Below are positions 8,972 to 18,315 of a stretch of DNA of 64,000 bases, in pieces (positions within the stretch are counted from its first letter, which is position 1; the number at the start of each line of letters is the position of its first letter). The translations under genes were made by a program, and so were the position numbers. Under the pieces are notes generated by a model, which saw only the letters and a program-made list of their open reading frames with translations, was not told where the DNA came from and did not search any database. The DNA is from Bacillus sp. NEB1478 (GTDB taxonomy: Bacteria > Bacillota > Bacilli > Bacillales > Fictibacillaceae): NCBI RefSeq assembly GCF_031582965.1, contig NZ_CP134049.1:3410001-3474000 (forward strand), written 5' to 3'.

Positions 8972-10519
8972 TTATTTAAATACCGGTTCTTTAAATTGCT
9001 CAAGTTTTTGCAGGGAAGATTTCTCAACATGTTCATGAAGGCTGTTTCCATGGGAATCCATCGTTACTACAGCTGTGAATCCATTAACACGTATGTGCCA
9101 CATTGCTTCTGGAACACCGAATTCCATGAGATCTACACCTTCCACTTTTTCCATACATTCCGCGTAGTACTGTGCAGCTCCACCGATTGCGTTCAAGTAA
9201 ACACCGCCGTGTTCTTTAAGAGCAGCGAGAGTTTTCGGTCCCATTCCGCCTTTACCAATAACGGCACGAATTCCGAACTTTTTCATGATATCGCCTTGAT
9301 ACGGCTCCTCACGAATACTCGTTGTTGGTCCTGCTGCTTTCACAACCCAGTTGCCTTCTTCATCTTTCGCCATTACAGGACCGCAATGGTAAATAATTTG
9401 TCCGTTCAGATCAATTGGAGCCGGGTTGTCCATGAGATGCTTATGAATCGCATCACGGCCTGTATGCATCATCCCGTTAATAGTTACTACATCTCCAACT
9501 TTTAATTCACGAATTTGTTCTTCCGTAATTGGAGCTTCTAATGTTATGCTTCTAGTCTTATCTTCTTGCTGTTCTACCGCTGCTGCCGCTTCTTCTTCAG
9601 CTTTAGCAAAATCTACCGTTTCCCCTTCTTGATATAGCCACTCTGTAATTTCACCTGTTTCAGGATTCAATTTCACTCCTAAACGGCGGTAAGCCCAGCA
9701 GTTATAAGCAACAGAAACAAAGAAACTTGCAGGAATACGATTAATTACACCGACTTTACACCCAAGCAAAGTTGTTTCTCCGCCAAATCCCATCGTTCCG
9801 ATTCCTAGCTTATTAGCATTTTCCATTACATATTCTTCAAGCTTGCGCAGGTTTTCGTTCGGATTCGTATCATCAACCGTACGGAAAAGCATCTCTTTTG
9901 CCAGCTCATATCCCGAAGTACGGTCTCCTCCGATTCCAACACCGATAAAACCTGCACTGCAGCCTTGGCCCTGCGCTTGGTAAACCGAATGCATGATACA
10001 CTTACGGATTCCGTCCAGATCACGGCCAGCACGGCCTAATCCTTCTAATTCTGCAGGAAGGCTGTACTGTATGTTTTTATTTTCACAGCCGCCGCCTTTT
10101 AGAATGAGACGCGCATCAATGTAATCATTTTCCCATTGTTCGAACTTGATAACCGGCGTTCCATCACCCAGGTTGTCACCACTGTTATCGCCTGTGATCG
10201 AATCAACTGAGTTTGGCCGCAGCTTCGTATCCTTTGTCGCTTCAGCGATCGCATTACGAATTGCTTTTTTCATCTCGATTTGGTTCGCGCCGACTGGAAC
10301 TTTTATTTTAAATGTAGGAAGTCCTGTGTCCTGGCAGATCGGTGAAACATTCTCGTCAGCTTTTAGAATATTATCCGTGATCGTATCTAAAGACATCGCA
10401 GCTCGTGTACCGGCATTTTCTTTTAGCTTCGCTGCAAGGATGGCACGACGTACATCTTTTGGCAATTTGGTTGAAGTTTCGACAATCAGTTTATACATGC
10501 TTTCCTGAAAATTTTTCAT
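8972..10519 (-). CDS. fumA: Class I (iron-sulfur) fumarate hydratase
   Basis: A single 515-residue protein that joins the alpha and beta parts of class I fumarase, an oxygen-sensitive [4Fe-4S] enzyme interconverting fumarate and malate in the TCA cycle. The N-terminal part carries ISPICQDTGLPTFKIK-like sequence (seen as SPICQDTGLPTFK), GGGCENKNIQYSLP and SAGFIGVGIGGDRTSGY. The C-terminal part carries GMMHTGRDAIHKHL and GGAAQYYAECMEKVEGVD. Candidate cluster cysteines are in ICQDTG, GGGCENK and the central LGCKVGV region. It is monocistronic with its own terminator. B. subtilis uses the unrelated class II enzyme, so this is a lineage difference. Confidence 0.92.
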   Translation of the reverse strand: MKNFQESMYKLIVETSTKLPKDVRRAILAAKLKENAGTRAAMSLDTITDNILKADENVSPICQDTGLPTFKIKVPVGANQIEMKKAIRNAIAEATKDTKLRPNSVDSITGDNSGDNLGDGTPVIKFEQWENDYIDARLILKGGGCENKNIQYSLPAELEGLGRAGRDLDGIRKCIMHSVYQAQGQGCSAGFIGVGIGGDRTSGYELAKEMLFRTVDDTNPNENLRKLEEYVMENANKLGIGTMGFGGETTLLGCKVGVINRIPASFFVSVAYNCWAYRRLGVKLNPETGEITEWLYQEGETVDFAKAEEEAAAAVEQQEDKTRSITLEAPITEEQIRELKVGDVVTINGMMHTGRDAIHKHLMDNPAPIDLNGQIIYHCGPVMAKDEEGNWVVKAAGPTTSIREEPYQGDIMKKFGIRAVIGKGGMGPKTLAALKEHGGVYLNAIGGAAQYYAECMEKVEGVDLMEFGVPEAMWHIRVNGFTAVVTMDSHGNSLHEHVEKSSLQKLEQFKEPVFK

Positions 10520-10580
10520 CTCTCCACTACCCCTTTGTAAGCGTGAACAATTTTTGTTTTATTCTTGATTACAGTATAAC

Positions 10581-10614
10581 AAAAAAACCCGTTCCTATAA
10601 TACAGAAACGGATT
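10581..10614 (-). terminator. Intrinsic terminator after SE1561-family gene
   Basis: Minus-strand CCGTT/AACGG-based stem (about 7 bp) followed by seven T. Confidence 0.7.
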
Positions 10615-10619
10615 TACTT

Positions 10620-10811
10620 CTACTGTTCTTCCCAGTCATGACGGAATTGCTTACACTTCATTTCCAGGTCATCCAGCATTCCTATAATTTTGTCGATTTC
10701 ATCGATACCTGCAGTCTCTGCATCAATAGCATCTAGAACATCCATTAATAAATCGATGCGTGTTTTTATATATTCTTTTTGAGAGGATTTATCTTGAATA
10801 GAGTTACCCAT
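10620..10811 (-). CDS. SE1561 family small protein
   Basis: A 63-residue acidic helical protein (KTRIDLLMDVLDAIDAET, then IDEIDKIIGMLDDLEMK) matching the conserved SE1561 family of Bacillales. A GGAGAG ribosome site stands 7-8 bp before ATG 10811. It has no transmembrane segment or catalytic motif. The two amphipathic helices suggest a protein-protein adaptor, but that is inference; the family has no known role. Confidence 0.75.
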   Translation of the reverse strand: MGNSIQDKSSQKEYIKTRIDLLMDVLDAIDAETAGIDEIDKIIGMLDDLEMKCKQFRHDWEEQ

Positions 10812-10944
10812 GGTGATCTCTCCTTTCCATCCCCTCTACTTTAACAAGGTAAGACGAATTTGCCAACAAGATTATCCTTTTTCTTTAGGAGTTGTTCAGT
10901 TAAGATAAAGAATGTCCATTTCGTCTAGAAGGAGATTTTTTTAA

Positions 10945-12063
10945 ATGGTATTAAAATTAAACAAAAAACCGATAACCCCAAAACACGATCCTTGGGAAGC
11001 TTATTTAGATATAGAGACTCATAAAAGCCTTAAACTGTCTAACATAGAAATCACAACCACGACCCTTTGTAATATGCGCTGCGCTCACTGTGCTGTAGGG
11101 TATACGCTGCAAACGAAAGATCCTGTGCCGCTTCCTTTAGAGCTAATCATAAAACGTCTTGATGAAATTCCGGATTTGCGGGCGTTCAGCATCACAGGCG
11201 GTGAGCCAATGATGTCATTAAAATCAATAAAAAATTATGTGGTGCCGCTTTTAAAATATGCATCAGAACGCGGTGCACGAACACAGATTAACTCTAACCT
11301 TACTCTGGATTTAGCACGCTATGAGATGATTATTCCCTATTTAGATGTCCTTCATATCTCCCATAATTGGGGAACGCTGGAGGAGTTTTCTGAAACCGGA
11401 TTTGCTATGATGGAGAAAAAACCGACACTTGCGCAAAGAGAAGCTTATTTTTCACGCTTAACTGAAAACACCCAAGCCTTAGCAAAAGCAGGTGTCATGG
11501 TTTCTGCTGAAACGATGCTGAACAAAAGGACGCTTCCTTATCTAGAAGATATACATAAACACGTCCTTAAAATGGGATGTCAGCGTCACGAAATTCATCC
11601 GATGTATCCTGTTGATTTTGCGAGTACTCTTGAATCCATCAGCTTAGAAGAAATGCGTGAAAGTATTCATCGGCTTCTTGATATCCGTGATAAAAAGGTA
11701 TGGATGCTTTTTGGTACACTTCCGTTTTATGCTTGCTCTGATAATGAAGAAGATTTGCAATTACTAAACAGGCTGCGAAATGAAGAAAACGTCACAGTAA
11801 GAAACGATCCTGATGGACGCTCTCGTTTAAACTTAAATATTTTTGACGGAAATATTATCGTGACAGACTTTGGAGATGCTCCCCCACTCGGGAATATCCA
11901 AGACACTAGTCTTTTGAAGGCTTATGAAACGTGGAATGAATCAAAACTGGCAAAAGAACTAAGCTGTCATTGTTCAGCTGTAAAATGTCTCGGACCAAAT
12001 ATTTTGGTTAAACATTCGTATTATCCTAAAACAGAGTTTCTCACTAGACAAGCAAAGCTTTAA
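10945..12063 (+). CDS. yfkAB: Radical SAM protein YfkAB
   Basis: A 372-residue radical SAM enzyme with the cluster motif CNMRCAHC (CX3CX2C, residues about 42-49). FSITGGEPMMS follows as the GGE SAM-binding motif. The C-terminus has a second cysteine set, CHCSAVKCLGPN, as in the 'radical SAM/CxCxxxxC motif protein YfkAB' family. AGAAGGAGA precedes ATG 10945. The reaction is unknown. In B. subtilis yfkAB lies near yfkD, as it does here. Confidence 0.9.
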   Translation: MVLKLNKKPITPKHDPWEAYLDIETHKSLKLSNIEITTTTLCNMRCAHCAVGYTLQTKDPVPLPLELIIKRLDEIPDLRAFSITGGEPMMSLKSIKNYVVPLLKYASERGARTQINSNLTLDLARYEMIIPYLDVLHISHNWGTLEEFSETGFAMMEKKPTLAQREAYFSRLTENTQALAKAGVMVSAETMLNKRTLPYLEDIHKHVLKMGCQRHEIHPMYPVDFASTLESISLEEMRESIHRLLDIRDKKVWMLFGTLPFYACSDNEEDLQLLNRLRNEENVTVRNDPDGRSRLNLNIFDGNIIVTDFGDAPPLGNIQDTSLLKAYETWNESKLAKELSCHCSAVKCLGPNILVKHSYYPKTEFLTRQAKL

Positions 12064-12083
12064 AGCATTAAAAAGTTATAAAC

Positions 12084-12136
12084 TTTACAAAAGTAAGTTT
12101 AAATCGTATAATGAACGGTAATTACTATAGTTATTA
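12084..12136 (+). promoter_or_regulatory. Promoter and candidate operator of the HxlR-type regulator
   Basis: TTTACA (12084-12089), 17 bp, TATAAT (12107-12112). A near-perfect palindrome TAATTACTATAGTTATTA (12119-12136) follows the -10 and could be the operator for autoregulation, as is common for HxlR-type regulators. A weaker dyad overlaps the -35. Confidence 0.5.
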
Positions 12137-12163
12137 AGCTTTGTTATATAGAGGTGAGGTTGT

Positions 12164-12493
12164 ATGGATTACAACACGATGTGTCCGAAATATGAAGTCG
12201 CTATTGAGATAATCGGGAAAAAATGGACAGGACTCATCATCAGAGTTCTGATGGGCGGTCCAAAACGCTTTAAAGATATTAAGTCACAGATTCCTGAGAT
12301 GAGTGACCGGATGCTTACAGAGCGCATGAAAGAATTAGAATCAGTCGGAATCGTAAAGCGCCACGTTTACCCTGAGACACCAGTGCGTATTGAATATGCA
12401 TTAACGGAAAAAGGAAATTCTTTAAAAACGATCATTAATGAAATTCAAACGTGGAGCGAGCAGTGGGTTGACCACTGTACAGCATCCGAATAA
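12164..12493 (+). CDS. HxlR family transcriptional regulator
   Basis: A 109-residue winged-helix protein of the HxlR family. MCPKYEVAIEIIGKKW carries the single N-terminal cysteine typical of the group, followed by GPKRFKDIKSQIPEMSDRML (recognition helix) and VKRHVYPETPVRIEYALTEKG (wing). Members usually sense thiol-reactive or quinone stress through that cysteine and repress a neighbouring gene. Here the nearest targets would be itself or yfkAB; no obvious oxidoreductase adjoins it. AGAGGTGAGG precedes the ATG. Confidence 0.88.
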   Translation: MDYNTMCPKYEVAIEIIGKKWTGLIIRVLMGGPKRFKDIKSQIPEMSDRMLTERMKELESVGIVKRHVYPETPVRIEYALTEKGNSLKTIINEIQTWSEQWVDHCTASE

Positions 12494-12494
12494 G

Positions 12495-12528
12495 AAAAGG
12501 ACAGCAGGTTAAAATGCTGTCCTTTTTT
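12495..12528. terminator. Bidirectional terminator between the HxlR gene and yfkD
   Basis: A 12-bp stem AAAAGGACAGCA/TGCTGTCCTTTT between convergent gene ends, with A and T runs on either side. Confidence 0.9.
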
Positions 12529-13369
12529 ACATATTTCCTGCATGAAACCGGAATGAAACGTGATCTTGTACCGGAATCCATGCCCCAATGCCTTGCTGTG
12601 TAACGTTTTGTACAAGTATCTGTCTTTTTCCGCCCTTTAAGACAATATATACCTCTCCGTATGTTACACGTCCTCTTTCATTTACAGCTGGTACATAACT
12701 GTACAAGTACCCAACCTGTTTTGGAGATACATGGTACGTATTTGATTTCTTTGTTCCTGCCCCAATTGCTGTAGAAAAAGCTAGCGGCAATCTGGATTTT
12801 TCGGCTGCCGCAATAAGCATCATTTTTTGTACAGCTTCACTATTTGGAATAGCTGCAGTTAATCCGCCTGATACTTTTTTATATGCGGTTTGGTTATAGG
12901 ATAATTTAGCTACCGATTTAGCACCGCGATTATCCAAGCGATTCGTATTAATTTGCTGGTGCTCCCAGTTAACGGTCGTTTCAGTTGATTGATAAGATAA
13001 CGGCCACTGACCTAAGTAAATTTTTGCACGATACCAAAAAGCTACCTTTGATGCATTAATGCTGGATTCATTTAAAAGACGAATCAGATCAGGGTTAGTT
13101 ATCGGGACTTCAGATGTTTTAAGCATTGATTTTGCAAGCTTGCTTGGTTCCAAGTAAGGCAGATCTTGAGCTGAATTCGGGTATGTGTTTTCTTTAGAAA
13201 TGCTTAGTACAGACCCAGGTACTTTAATATCTGCTTTTTTCGCCATCTTTTCAGGCAGCTTTTCTGTTTGCTTTACTGGTTTCTCAGCAGCAGGTTTTTC
13301 GGCAGCAATTGCCTGACTGGAAAATGCAAATAGCATTACAAATATAATAATAAGAATTCTCTTTTTCAT
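12527..13369 (-). CDS. yfkD: YfkD-like secreted protein
   Basis: A 280-residue protein with a signal peptide (ILIIIFVMLFAFSSQAIAA), then a Lys/Pro/Glu-rich linker and a conserved YfkD domain (VPGSVLSISKENTYPNS, then LGQWPLSYQSTETTVNWEHQ). In B. subtilis yfkD belongs to the general stress regulon and its function is unknown. AGGAGG stands before ATG 13369. No Sec/lipobox cysteine is present, so it is probably exported or membrane-anchored by the signal. Confidence 0.88.
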   Translation of the reverse strand: MKKRILIIIFVMLFAFSSQAIAAEKPAAEKPVKQTEKLPEKMAKKADIKVPGSVLSISKENTYPNSAQDLPYLEPSKLAKSMLKTSEVPITNPDLIRLLNESSINASKVAFWYRAKIYLGQWPLSYQSTETTVNWEHQQINTNRLDNRGAKSVAKLSYNQTAYKKVSGGLTAAIPNSEAVQKMMLIAAAEKSRLPLAFSTAIGAGTKKSNTYHVSPKQVGYLYSYVPAVNERGRVTYGEVYIVLKGGKRQILVQNVTQQGIGAWIPVQDHVSFRFHAGNM

Positions 13370-13595
13370 AAAATCCTCCTTTCCCCTATTTTTTTCTTTC
13401 CGTTAAAATTTATCCACCCCACCCAGCCACTTTGTCTCGGTTATTGTTGGAAATCGTTTTATTGATTTAGAAAAAAGGCATTCCCGCTGAAATGCATATC
13501 TTTTAACTAATCTTGAAAGAAACACTTCTTTCTCTAGGGAAATATCGAAATTTTTCGTGTTCATTTCTTATATCAATGGCATAAAAATTATCCAC

Positions 13596-13635
13596 AAAAA
13601 AATACTGACCTCAGATTTCCGCCTGCCTAGGTCAG
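13596..13635 (-). terminator. Intrinsic terminator after the OsmC gene
   Basis: Minus-strand CTGACCT/AGGTCAG stem with a long loop followed by a T run. Confidence 0.7.
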
Positions 13636-13645
13636 CATTGTTATT

Positions 13646-14029
13646 TTAAGCACGTATTTCAAAGCTTTCTGTAATTTCAATACTGTCTTTTACTGATTGA
13701 ACCATCGAACAATTCTTTCGAGTCACCACTAATGCTTTCTCTACTTTTTCTTTCGATAACTGATCGCCTTCAATTGTAAAATGAAGATGAATATGTGTAA
13801 CTCTATTCGCTTCTTTCTCATCTCGTTTTACTTCTGCAGAAACTTCTATATTATCGAACCGAAGGCGCATTCTTTCTAAAACTTTACGCAAGACACCGCC
13901 ACTGCAAACAGCAACAGACGAAACAAGCAATTGAAAAGGTCGGAATCCGTATTCTTCATTACCGCTTATTTGAAGTGTTCCATATTCGAACGTCGTTTCA
14001 AAGCCATTTTCTCTCATCTTAAATTGCAT
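13646..14029 (-). CDS. OsmC family protein
   Basis: A 127-residue OsmC/Ohr superfamily protein, a thiol peroxidase fold acting on organic hydroperoxides. Two redox-type cysteines occupy the family positions: VAVCSGGVLRKVLERM on the central helix and KNCSMVQSV near the C-terminus. The N-terminus is short, as in the YhfA-like subgroup. It is divergent from the MFS gene at 14119. Peroxidase activity is expected from the family, not proven here. Confidence 0.85.
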   Translation of the reverse strand: MQFKMRENGFETTFEYGTLQISGNEEYGFRPFQLLVSSVAVCSGGVLRKVLERMRLRFDNIEVSAEVKRDEKEANRVTHIHLHFTIEGDQLSKEKVEKALVVTRKNCSMVQSVKDSIEITESFEIRA

Positions 14030-14118
14030 GTATAATCCTCCAATTTAATAACTTCTATTCACCTTTACGTAACATCCATTGTACAATAGCTGTAGTTTGT
14101 TTTGAAAAGGAGACGCTC

Positions 14119-15297
14119 ATGCAGCTTTCAACTTATAAATTTTCAGTTTTAGTCAGCATTGTTTTTATTTCTGGTTTTGCACAAGGAATGCTGCTTCCTT
14201 TAATCGCAGTCATTTTTGAGCAAAATGGTACATCCGCTTCTCTAAACGGATTTCATGCTACAGCATTATATATCGGTATATTGCTGGCTTCTCCCTTTAT
14301 AGAAAAACCGCTAAGAAGATTTGGGTATAAGCCTCTTATTATAATTGGTTTGATCGCTGTCATATTATGTTTTTTCTTATTTCCTTTCTGGAAAGTTTTC
14401 TGGTTTTGGTTTGTCTTAAGGCTGGTTATCGGAATTGGGGATCATATGCTGCATTTTTCTACCCAAACATGGATCACATCGAACAGCCCAGATACTAACC
14501 GAGGACGTAATATCTCCATATACGGAATTGCTTTCGGTGCGGGGTTTGGGATTGGACCTTTAATGACGAAAATGCTCGAAGTTAATGCCAACCTCCCATT
14601 TTGGCTTGCAGCAGGACTTTGCTTTCTTTCCTTTTTATTAATGACGACCATTCGAAATGAAAAGCCCGAGACAATTTCAGCAAAATCTGCTGGCATAACA
14701 GCGTTCTCCAGGTACAGAAAAGTTATTAAAATTGCATGGGTTTCTTTGCTTCCGCCATTTGCATACGGATTTCTCGAATCAACCCTTCATGGATCATTTC
14801 CTGTATTTGCTCTGCGTAACGGGATCAGTTTAGACTGGGTAGCTGCTGTCCTGCCCTCGTTTGTATTAGGGGGTCTGTTATTTCAGCTGCCGCTTGGAAT
14901 TTTAAGCGATAAAATGGGCCGCAAACCGATTCTTATATTCTCATTCGTGCTTGGTTTTTTCTCATTCTTAGGGACATTTTGGGCTCTTCATTCATTCTGG
15001 ATGCTTTTTGTACTTTTCTTCTTATCCGGGATGTTTACAGGTTCGATGTTTTCGATGGGCATTGCTTATATGAGTGATTTACTCCCAAAATATGATCTGC
15101 CTGCTGGAAATATTTTAGCGGGAATCAGTTTCAGTATCGGAAGCATGACAGGTCCGTTAATCGGAGGCAGTTTTATTAATTTATTTAAAGAAGGTGCCTT
15201 TGTAATTTCAATTTGCGGAATGTTATTAGTCCTCTGTCTGCCAATTTTGTTTATAAAAGCTCAACCTAAAAAGGAACTTCAAACAAAAACAGCCTAA
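14119..15297 (+). CDS. MFS transporter
   Basis: A 392-residue major facilitator protein with about 12 hydrophobic segments. The loop 2-3 motif is diverged (IEKPLRRFGYKPLIIIG), while the symmetric loop 8-9 motif is clear: GILSDKMGRKPILIFS. GIGDHMLHFSTQTWITSN follows helix 4-5. AAGGAGA precedes ATG 14119. Drug or sugar export is possible, but no substrate motif is recognised. Confidence 0.85.
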   Translation: MQLSTYKFSVLVSIVFISGFAQGMLLPLIAVIFEQNGTSASLNGFHATALYIGILLASPFIEKPLRRFGYKPLIIIGLIAVILCFFLFPFWKVFWFWFVLRLVIGIGDHMLHFSTQTWITSNSPDTNRGRNISIYGIAFGAGFGIGPLMTKMLEVNANLPFWLAAGLCFLSFLLMTTIRNEKPETISAKSAGITAFSRYRKVIKIAWVSLLPPFAYGFLESTLHGSFPVFALRNGISLDWVAAVLPSFVLGGLLFQLPLGILSDKMGRKPILIFSFVLGFFSFLGTFWALHSFWMLFVLFFLSGMFTGSMFSMGIAYMSDLLPKYDLPAGNILAGISFSIGSMTGPLIGGSFINLFKEGAFVISICGMLLVLCLPILFIKAQPKKELQTKTA

Positions 15298-15418
15298 CTA
15301 CAATAATTTTCTTCTTTTTACTCATATTATAAAAGCAGGAATTTTGACTTTAAGGACTCATTCTTTAAACTAGAAGTAGCTGAAATTTTTACTATTTTAG
15401 ATAATAAGGAGCGATTTG

Positions 15419-15868
15419 ATGAGATTACGTGCTGATATGCCTGAATTTAATGGTGCAACAGAATGGATAAATGGAGAAGTTAAAAAAAGTGACCTTATTG
15501 GGGACAAGCCTACTTTGGTTCACTTTTGGTCAGTAAGTTGCGGTTTATGTAAAGAAGCTATGCCAAATATCAATAAATTCCGTGATGACTTCAAAGACGA
15601 ACTCAATGTAATAGCCGTTCATATGCCCCGTTCCGAAAAGGATTTAGACATTGATCAAATAAAAGAAGTGGCTGCAGAACATGATATTACTCAGCCTATT
15701 TTCGTTGATAATGATCATACATTAACTGACGCATTTGAAAATGAATATGTACCTGCATATTATGTTTTCGATGCAGAAGGAAAACTGCGTCATTTCCAAG
15801 CTGGCGGAGACGGAATGAAAATGTTAACGAAGCGTGTTAATCGAGTATTAGGCAAGGAAACAAAGTAA
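15419..15868 (+). CDS. TlpA/redoxin-like thiol-disulfide oxidoreductase
   Basis: A 149-residue thioredoxin-fold protein of the TlpA/AhpC-TSA group with active site CGLC in HFWSVSCGLCKEAMPN and the cis-proline loop YVPAYYVFDAEGK. No signal peptide or membrane anchor is present, so it is probably cytoplasmic, unlike most TlpA proteins. I take ATG 15419 because AAGGAG (15406-15411) lies 7 bp upstream; the preceding TTG (15416) is too close. The partner is unknown. Confidence 0.87.
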   Translation: MRLRADMPEFNGATEWINGEVKKSDLIGDKPTLVHFWSVSCGLCKEAMPNINKFRDDFKDELNVIAVHMPRSEKDLDIDQIKEVAAEHDITQPIFVDNDHTLTDAFENEYVPAYYVFDAEGKLRHFQAGGDGMKMLTKRVNRVLGKETK

Positions 15869-15878
15869 GCTAAAAAAT

Positions 15879-15907
15879 AAAAGACCGGGGAGCTCCCCAG
15901 TCTTTTT
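15879..15907. terminator. Bidirectional terminator
   Basis: Stem AAAAGAC-GGGG/CCCC-GTCTTTT between convergent genes. Confidence 0.85.
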
Positions 15908-16376
15908 ATTTTTTCTTTTTTCGTTTAAATAAATTGCGTTCAATGACTCTAAATATAAATGCGAAAAATTTATAAAGAATCAACCCCACTAATGCGCCCA
16001 TACCATTAAGTAAAATGTCATCGATATCAAATATCCGATGTGCATATTCATATTGCAGGAATTCAATAACAAAACTTGTACCGAATCCAATCACAAACAT
16101 GACTCGCCACGAATCAAAGAAACGAAATACTAACGGCAGCAGCATTCCAAGCGGGAAGAATAATAGTACATTTCCGATAACATTCTTAAATATTAGCCAA
16201 TAATCTCCACTTCTCCACATAAGACGGATGCTATCAAACAAAACAAGGTTTGCTGATTTTCCGTAAACATAATGGTTAAACGTAAAAAGTGTAGCATAAA
16301 TTAGAATGGCAAAGTACACAGCAAAAATCAGTGCACCGAAAATGCTAAAAATAACTCTTATTCTTTTCGAGTTCAC
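15906..16376 (-). CDS. VanZ family membrane protein
   Basis: A 156-residue protein with four to five transmembrane helices and the VanZ signature regions: LLFFPLGMLLPL, SFVIEFLQYEYAHRIFDIDDILLNGMG-like sequence (seen as RIFDIDDILLNGMGALVG), and a basic C-terminal tail. VanZ proteins are linked with glycopeptide resistance in enterococci, but most homologues have no assigned role. Confidence 0.85.
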   Translation of the reverse strand: MNSKRIRVIFSIFGALIFAVYFAILIYATLFTFNHYVYGKSANLVLFDSIRLMWRSGDYWLIFKNVIGNVLLFFPLGMLLPLVFRFFDSWRVMFVIGFGTSFVIEFLQYEYAHRIFDIDDILLNGMGALVGLILYKFFAFIFRVIERNLFKRKKKK

Positions 16377-16491
16377 TGCCTTCTCCTGCCTTTAAAATAA
16401 TAATTACTGTAGTCACCTTTTTTAGTTTACCATGTAAAGCTCTTTTTGAGATACATGTAACATATAAAACTTTCTTTAATTAACTGTATAA

Positions 16492-17088
16492 TCAGGAAGC
16501 AAATTTCTTTCTCGTTTTCTTAAATAAAATAAAAAGCACGACTGCAGCCACAATAGTCACAGCTACAGGGAGCATATATTCTTCTGATTTTGCTCCAACA
16601 CTTTTCCAGTTCGGTCCGAATTTTTGTCCAAGATAAATATAAAATGCCGTGATTGGAAGCATTGCAATGAACGTATAAATCGAAAACGCCCAAACGTTCA
16701 TTTTAGCCATCCCGCATGGTATCGATATTGTCGTTCTTACCCCAGGAAGAAATCTTCCAAAAAACGCGACACCAGCACCGTATTTTTCAAAAAAACGGTC
16801 AGCAGCATTTATTTCTTTCTCTTTTATAAATACATATTTGCCGTACTTCATCAAAAACGGTCTTCCCCCATAACGTCCTAATGCATATAAAGTTAACGGT
16901 CCGAGAGTCCCGCCGAATGTTCCAGCTAATACGGCCAGCCAAAAGTTCATATCCCCTTCATATACCCAATAGCCTGCTAGCGGCAATACAAGCTCTGCAG
17001 GAACAAATTCAAATGTTAATGCGGCAATTAATCCAAAATAAGAAAATTGCTTTAAAAAGTCAACAAATGAGAGTATAAGTTCTTCCAT
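16492..17088 (-). CDS. DedA family (VTT domain) membrane protein
   Basis: A 198-residue DedA protein with the conserved FGRFLPGVRTTISIPCGMAK motif and an upstream GGTLGPLTLYALGRYGG segment. DedA proteins belong to the undecaprenyl-phosphate/phospholipid flippase superfamily and support envelope homeostasis. GGAGGGAG stands 4-10 bp before ATG 17088. Its relation to the VanZ gene downstream (115-bp gap) is uncertain. Confidence 0.9.
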   Translation of the reverse strand: MEELILSFVDFLKQFSYFGLIAALTFEFVPAELVLPLAGYWVYEGDMNFWLAVLAGTFGGTLGPLTLYALGRYGGRPFLMKYGKYVFIKEKEINAADRFFEKYGAGVAFFGRFLPGVRTTISIPCGMAKMNVWAFSIYTFIAMLPITAFYIYLGQKFGPNWKSVGAKSEEYMLPVAVTIVAAVVLFILFKKTRKKFAS

Positions 17089-17169
17089 CTTATCTCCCTC
17101 CTTATCTGTCCAAAAAGATGACGGAAATCATTATAGCACATACGTGTAACACCGAAAAAGGATTCAAAA

Positions 17170-17203
17170 AAGGAAAAAAAGCCGCCCGTTAACGGACAGC
17201 TTT
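17170..17203 (-). terminator. Intrinsic terminator after the 34-residue gene
   Basis: Minus-strand stem GC-G-CCG/CGG-C-GC with two G-T wobbles, TTAA loop and seven T. Confidence 0.65.
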
Positions 17204-17209
17204 TAATCA

Positions 17210-17314
17210 TTAATGAAAGTTATTTTTCTTATTGGCACTGCTGCTTGTCTTGTGCTGGCTTTCATTTTTGTTGTTCTTGCTCTTATTTGTATTTTGCTTA
17301 TTGCTTTTTCCCAT
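17210..17314 (-). CDS. Small basic Asn/Lys-rich protein
   Basis: A 34-residue ORF starting at ATG 17314, 8 bp after a perfect AGGAGG and followed by its own terminator. That gene-like setting is the main support. The product is highly charged and low in complexity (MGKSNKQNTNKSKNN at the N-terminus, ending KKNNFH). It resembles small spore-core proteins in composition, but I do not recognise a family. Confidence 0.6.
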   Translation of the reverse strand: MGKSNKQNTNKSKNNKNESQHKTSSSANKKNNFH

Positions 17315-17356
17315 GGTAATAATACCTCCTTTAATAAAAGGTATTACTAGCTTTTC

Positions 17357-18232
17357 CTATGAATCAGCCTTTAACAAGCCCCTTTTCTTGGCAAAATCTA
17401 TTTTGAATTTATGGAAGGTCGCATTAAGAACACCGCCTGAAAGCAGAACAAGTCCTGTTAAGTAAAACCAAAGCATCAATACGATAATTGCACCGATACT
17501 TCCATAAGTTGCAGAATAATTACCAAAGTGATCAACATAAAAAGCAAAACCCAAAGATACTATTTGCCATAAAAATGTTGCCACGAGTGAGCCGTACCAA
17601 ATTTCGGTAAATTTAAGTTTTTTACAAGGTGCTAAATAATATAATACAGAAACAAACGTAGAGATTAGTAAAAAACTGATTATCCATCTTATAACTCCCC
17701 AAATTTGCATAAAAGCTTCATCAAGTCCTAAATATGAAAAAGCAATATTGCCTAGCATTTTTCCGAAAACCGGAAAAACAAGAGCAATGATAAAAGCAAA
17801 GATTACGCCAATCGTTAAAAACAAGGCAAGTAATCTTGTCTTGATAAAACCTCTGCATTCCTCTACCCCATAAGCTTCATTTAACGTTTTGATAACAGCA
17901 TTAATGGCGTTTGATGCAGACCATAACGTTGCTATGATCCCAATGGACAATAATCCTCCATTTCTTCCCTCAAGAACTGTCTGTAAATTTTCACCTACAG
18001 AATCCATCGCTTCTGATGGTACATAATGTTCAAGCATATTCAACGCCTCAGCAGGTTTAATAAAGAACGCTCCAAGTGTTAATAAAAAAATGAGAAACGG
18101 AAATAAAGATAAAAGAAAATAATATGCGAGCTGTGCTGCCAAACCCGTTACATCTCCTTTTTTAAATCCGTGCATAAATTCAATCCCGAATGCTTTTGCT
18201 TTCATATGTTTAAGAATGTGCCATAACGTCAA
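17357..18232 (-). CDS. YihY/BrkB family membrane protein (YfkH-like)
   Basis: A 291-residue inner-membrane protein of the YihY/UPF0761 family with six hydrophobic helices. Family motifs are AYYFLLSLFPFLIFLLT, ATLWSASNAINAVIKTLNEAYGV and GSIGAIIVLMLWFYLTGLVLL-type sequence (seen as IGAIIVLMLWFYLTGLVL). The start is TTG 18232 with AGGGGTG 8 bp upstream; no in-frame ATG precedes the conserved region except MKAKAFG. The B. subtilis counterpart in this neighbourhood is YfkH. It was once called RNase BN by mistake; no RNase role is implied. Confidence 0.88.
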   Translation of the reverse strand: MTLWHILKHMKAKAFGIEFMHGFKKGDVTGLAAQLAYYFLLSLFPFLIFLLTLGAFFIKPAEALNMLEHYVPSEAMDSVGENLQTVLEGRNGGLLSIGIIATLWSASNAINAVIKTLNEAYGVEECRGFIKTRLLALFLTIGVIFAFIIALVFPVFGKMLGNIAFSYLGLDEAFMQIWGVIRWIISFLLISTFVSVLYYLAPCKKLKFTEIWYGSLVATFLWQIVSLGFAFYVDHFGNYSATYGSIGAIIVLMLWFYLTGLVLLSGGVLNATFHKFKIDFAKKRGLLKADS

Positions 18233-18315
18233 TGTTTCTCACCCCTATCTTTAATTATGTATGTTTCAATTATCATTCCCTTTGACCAACCTTATAAAAA
18301 CTTCTTTTCACTTTT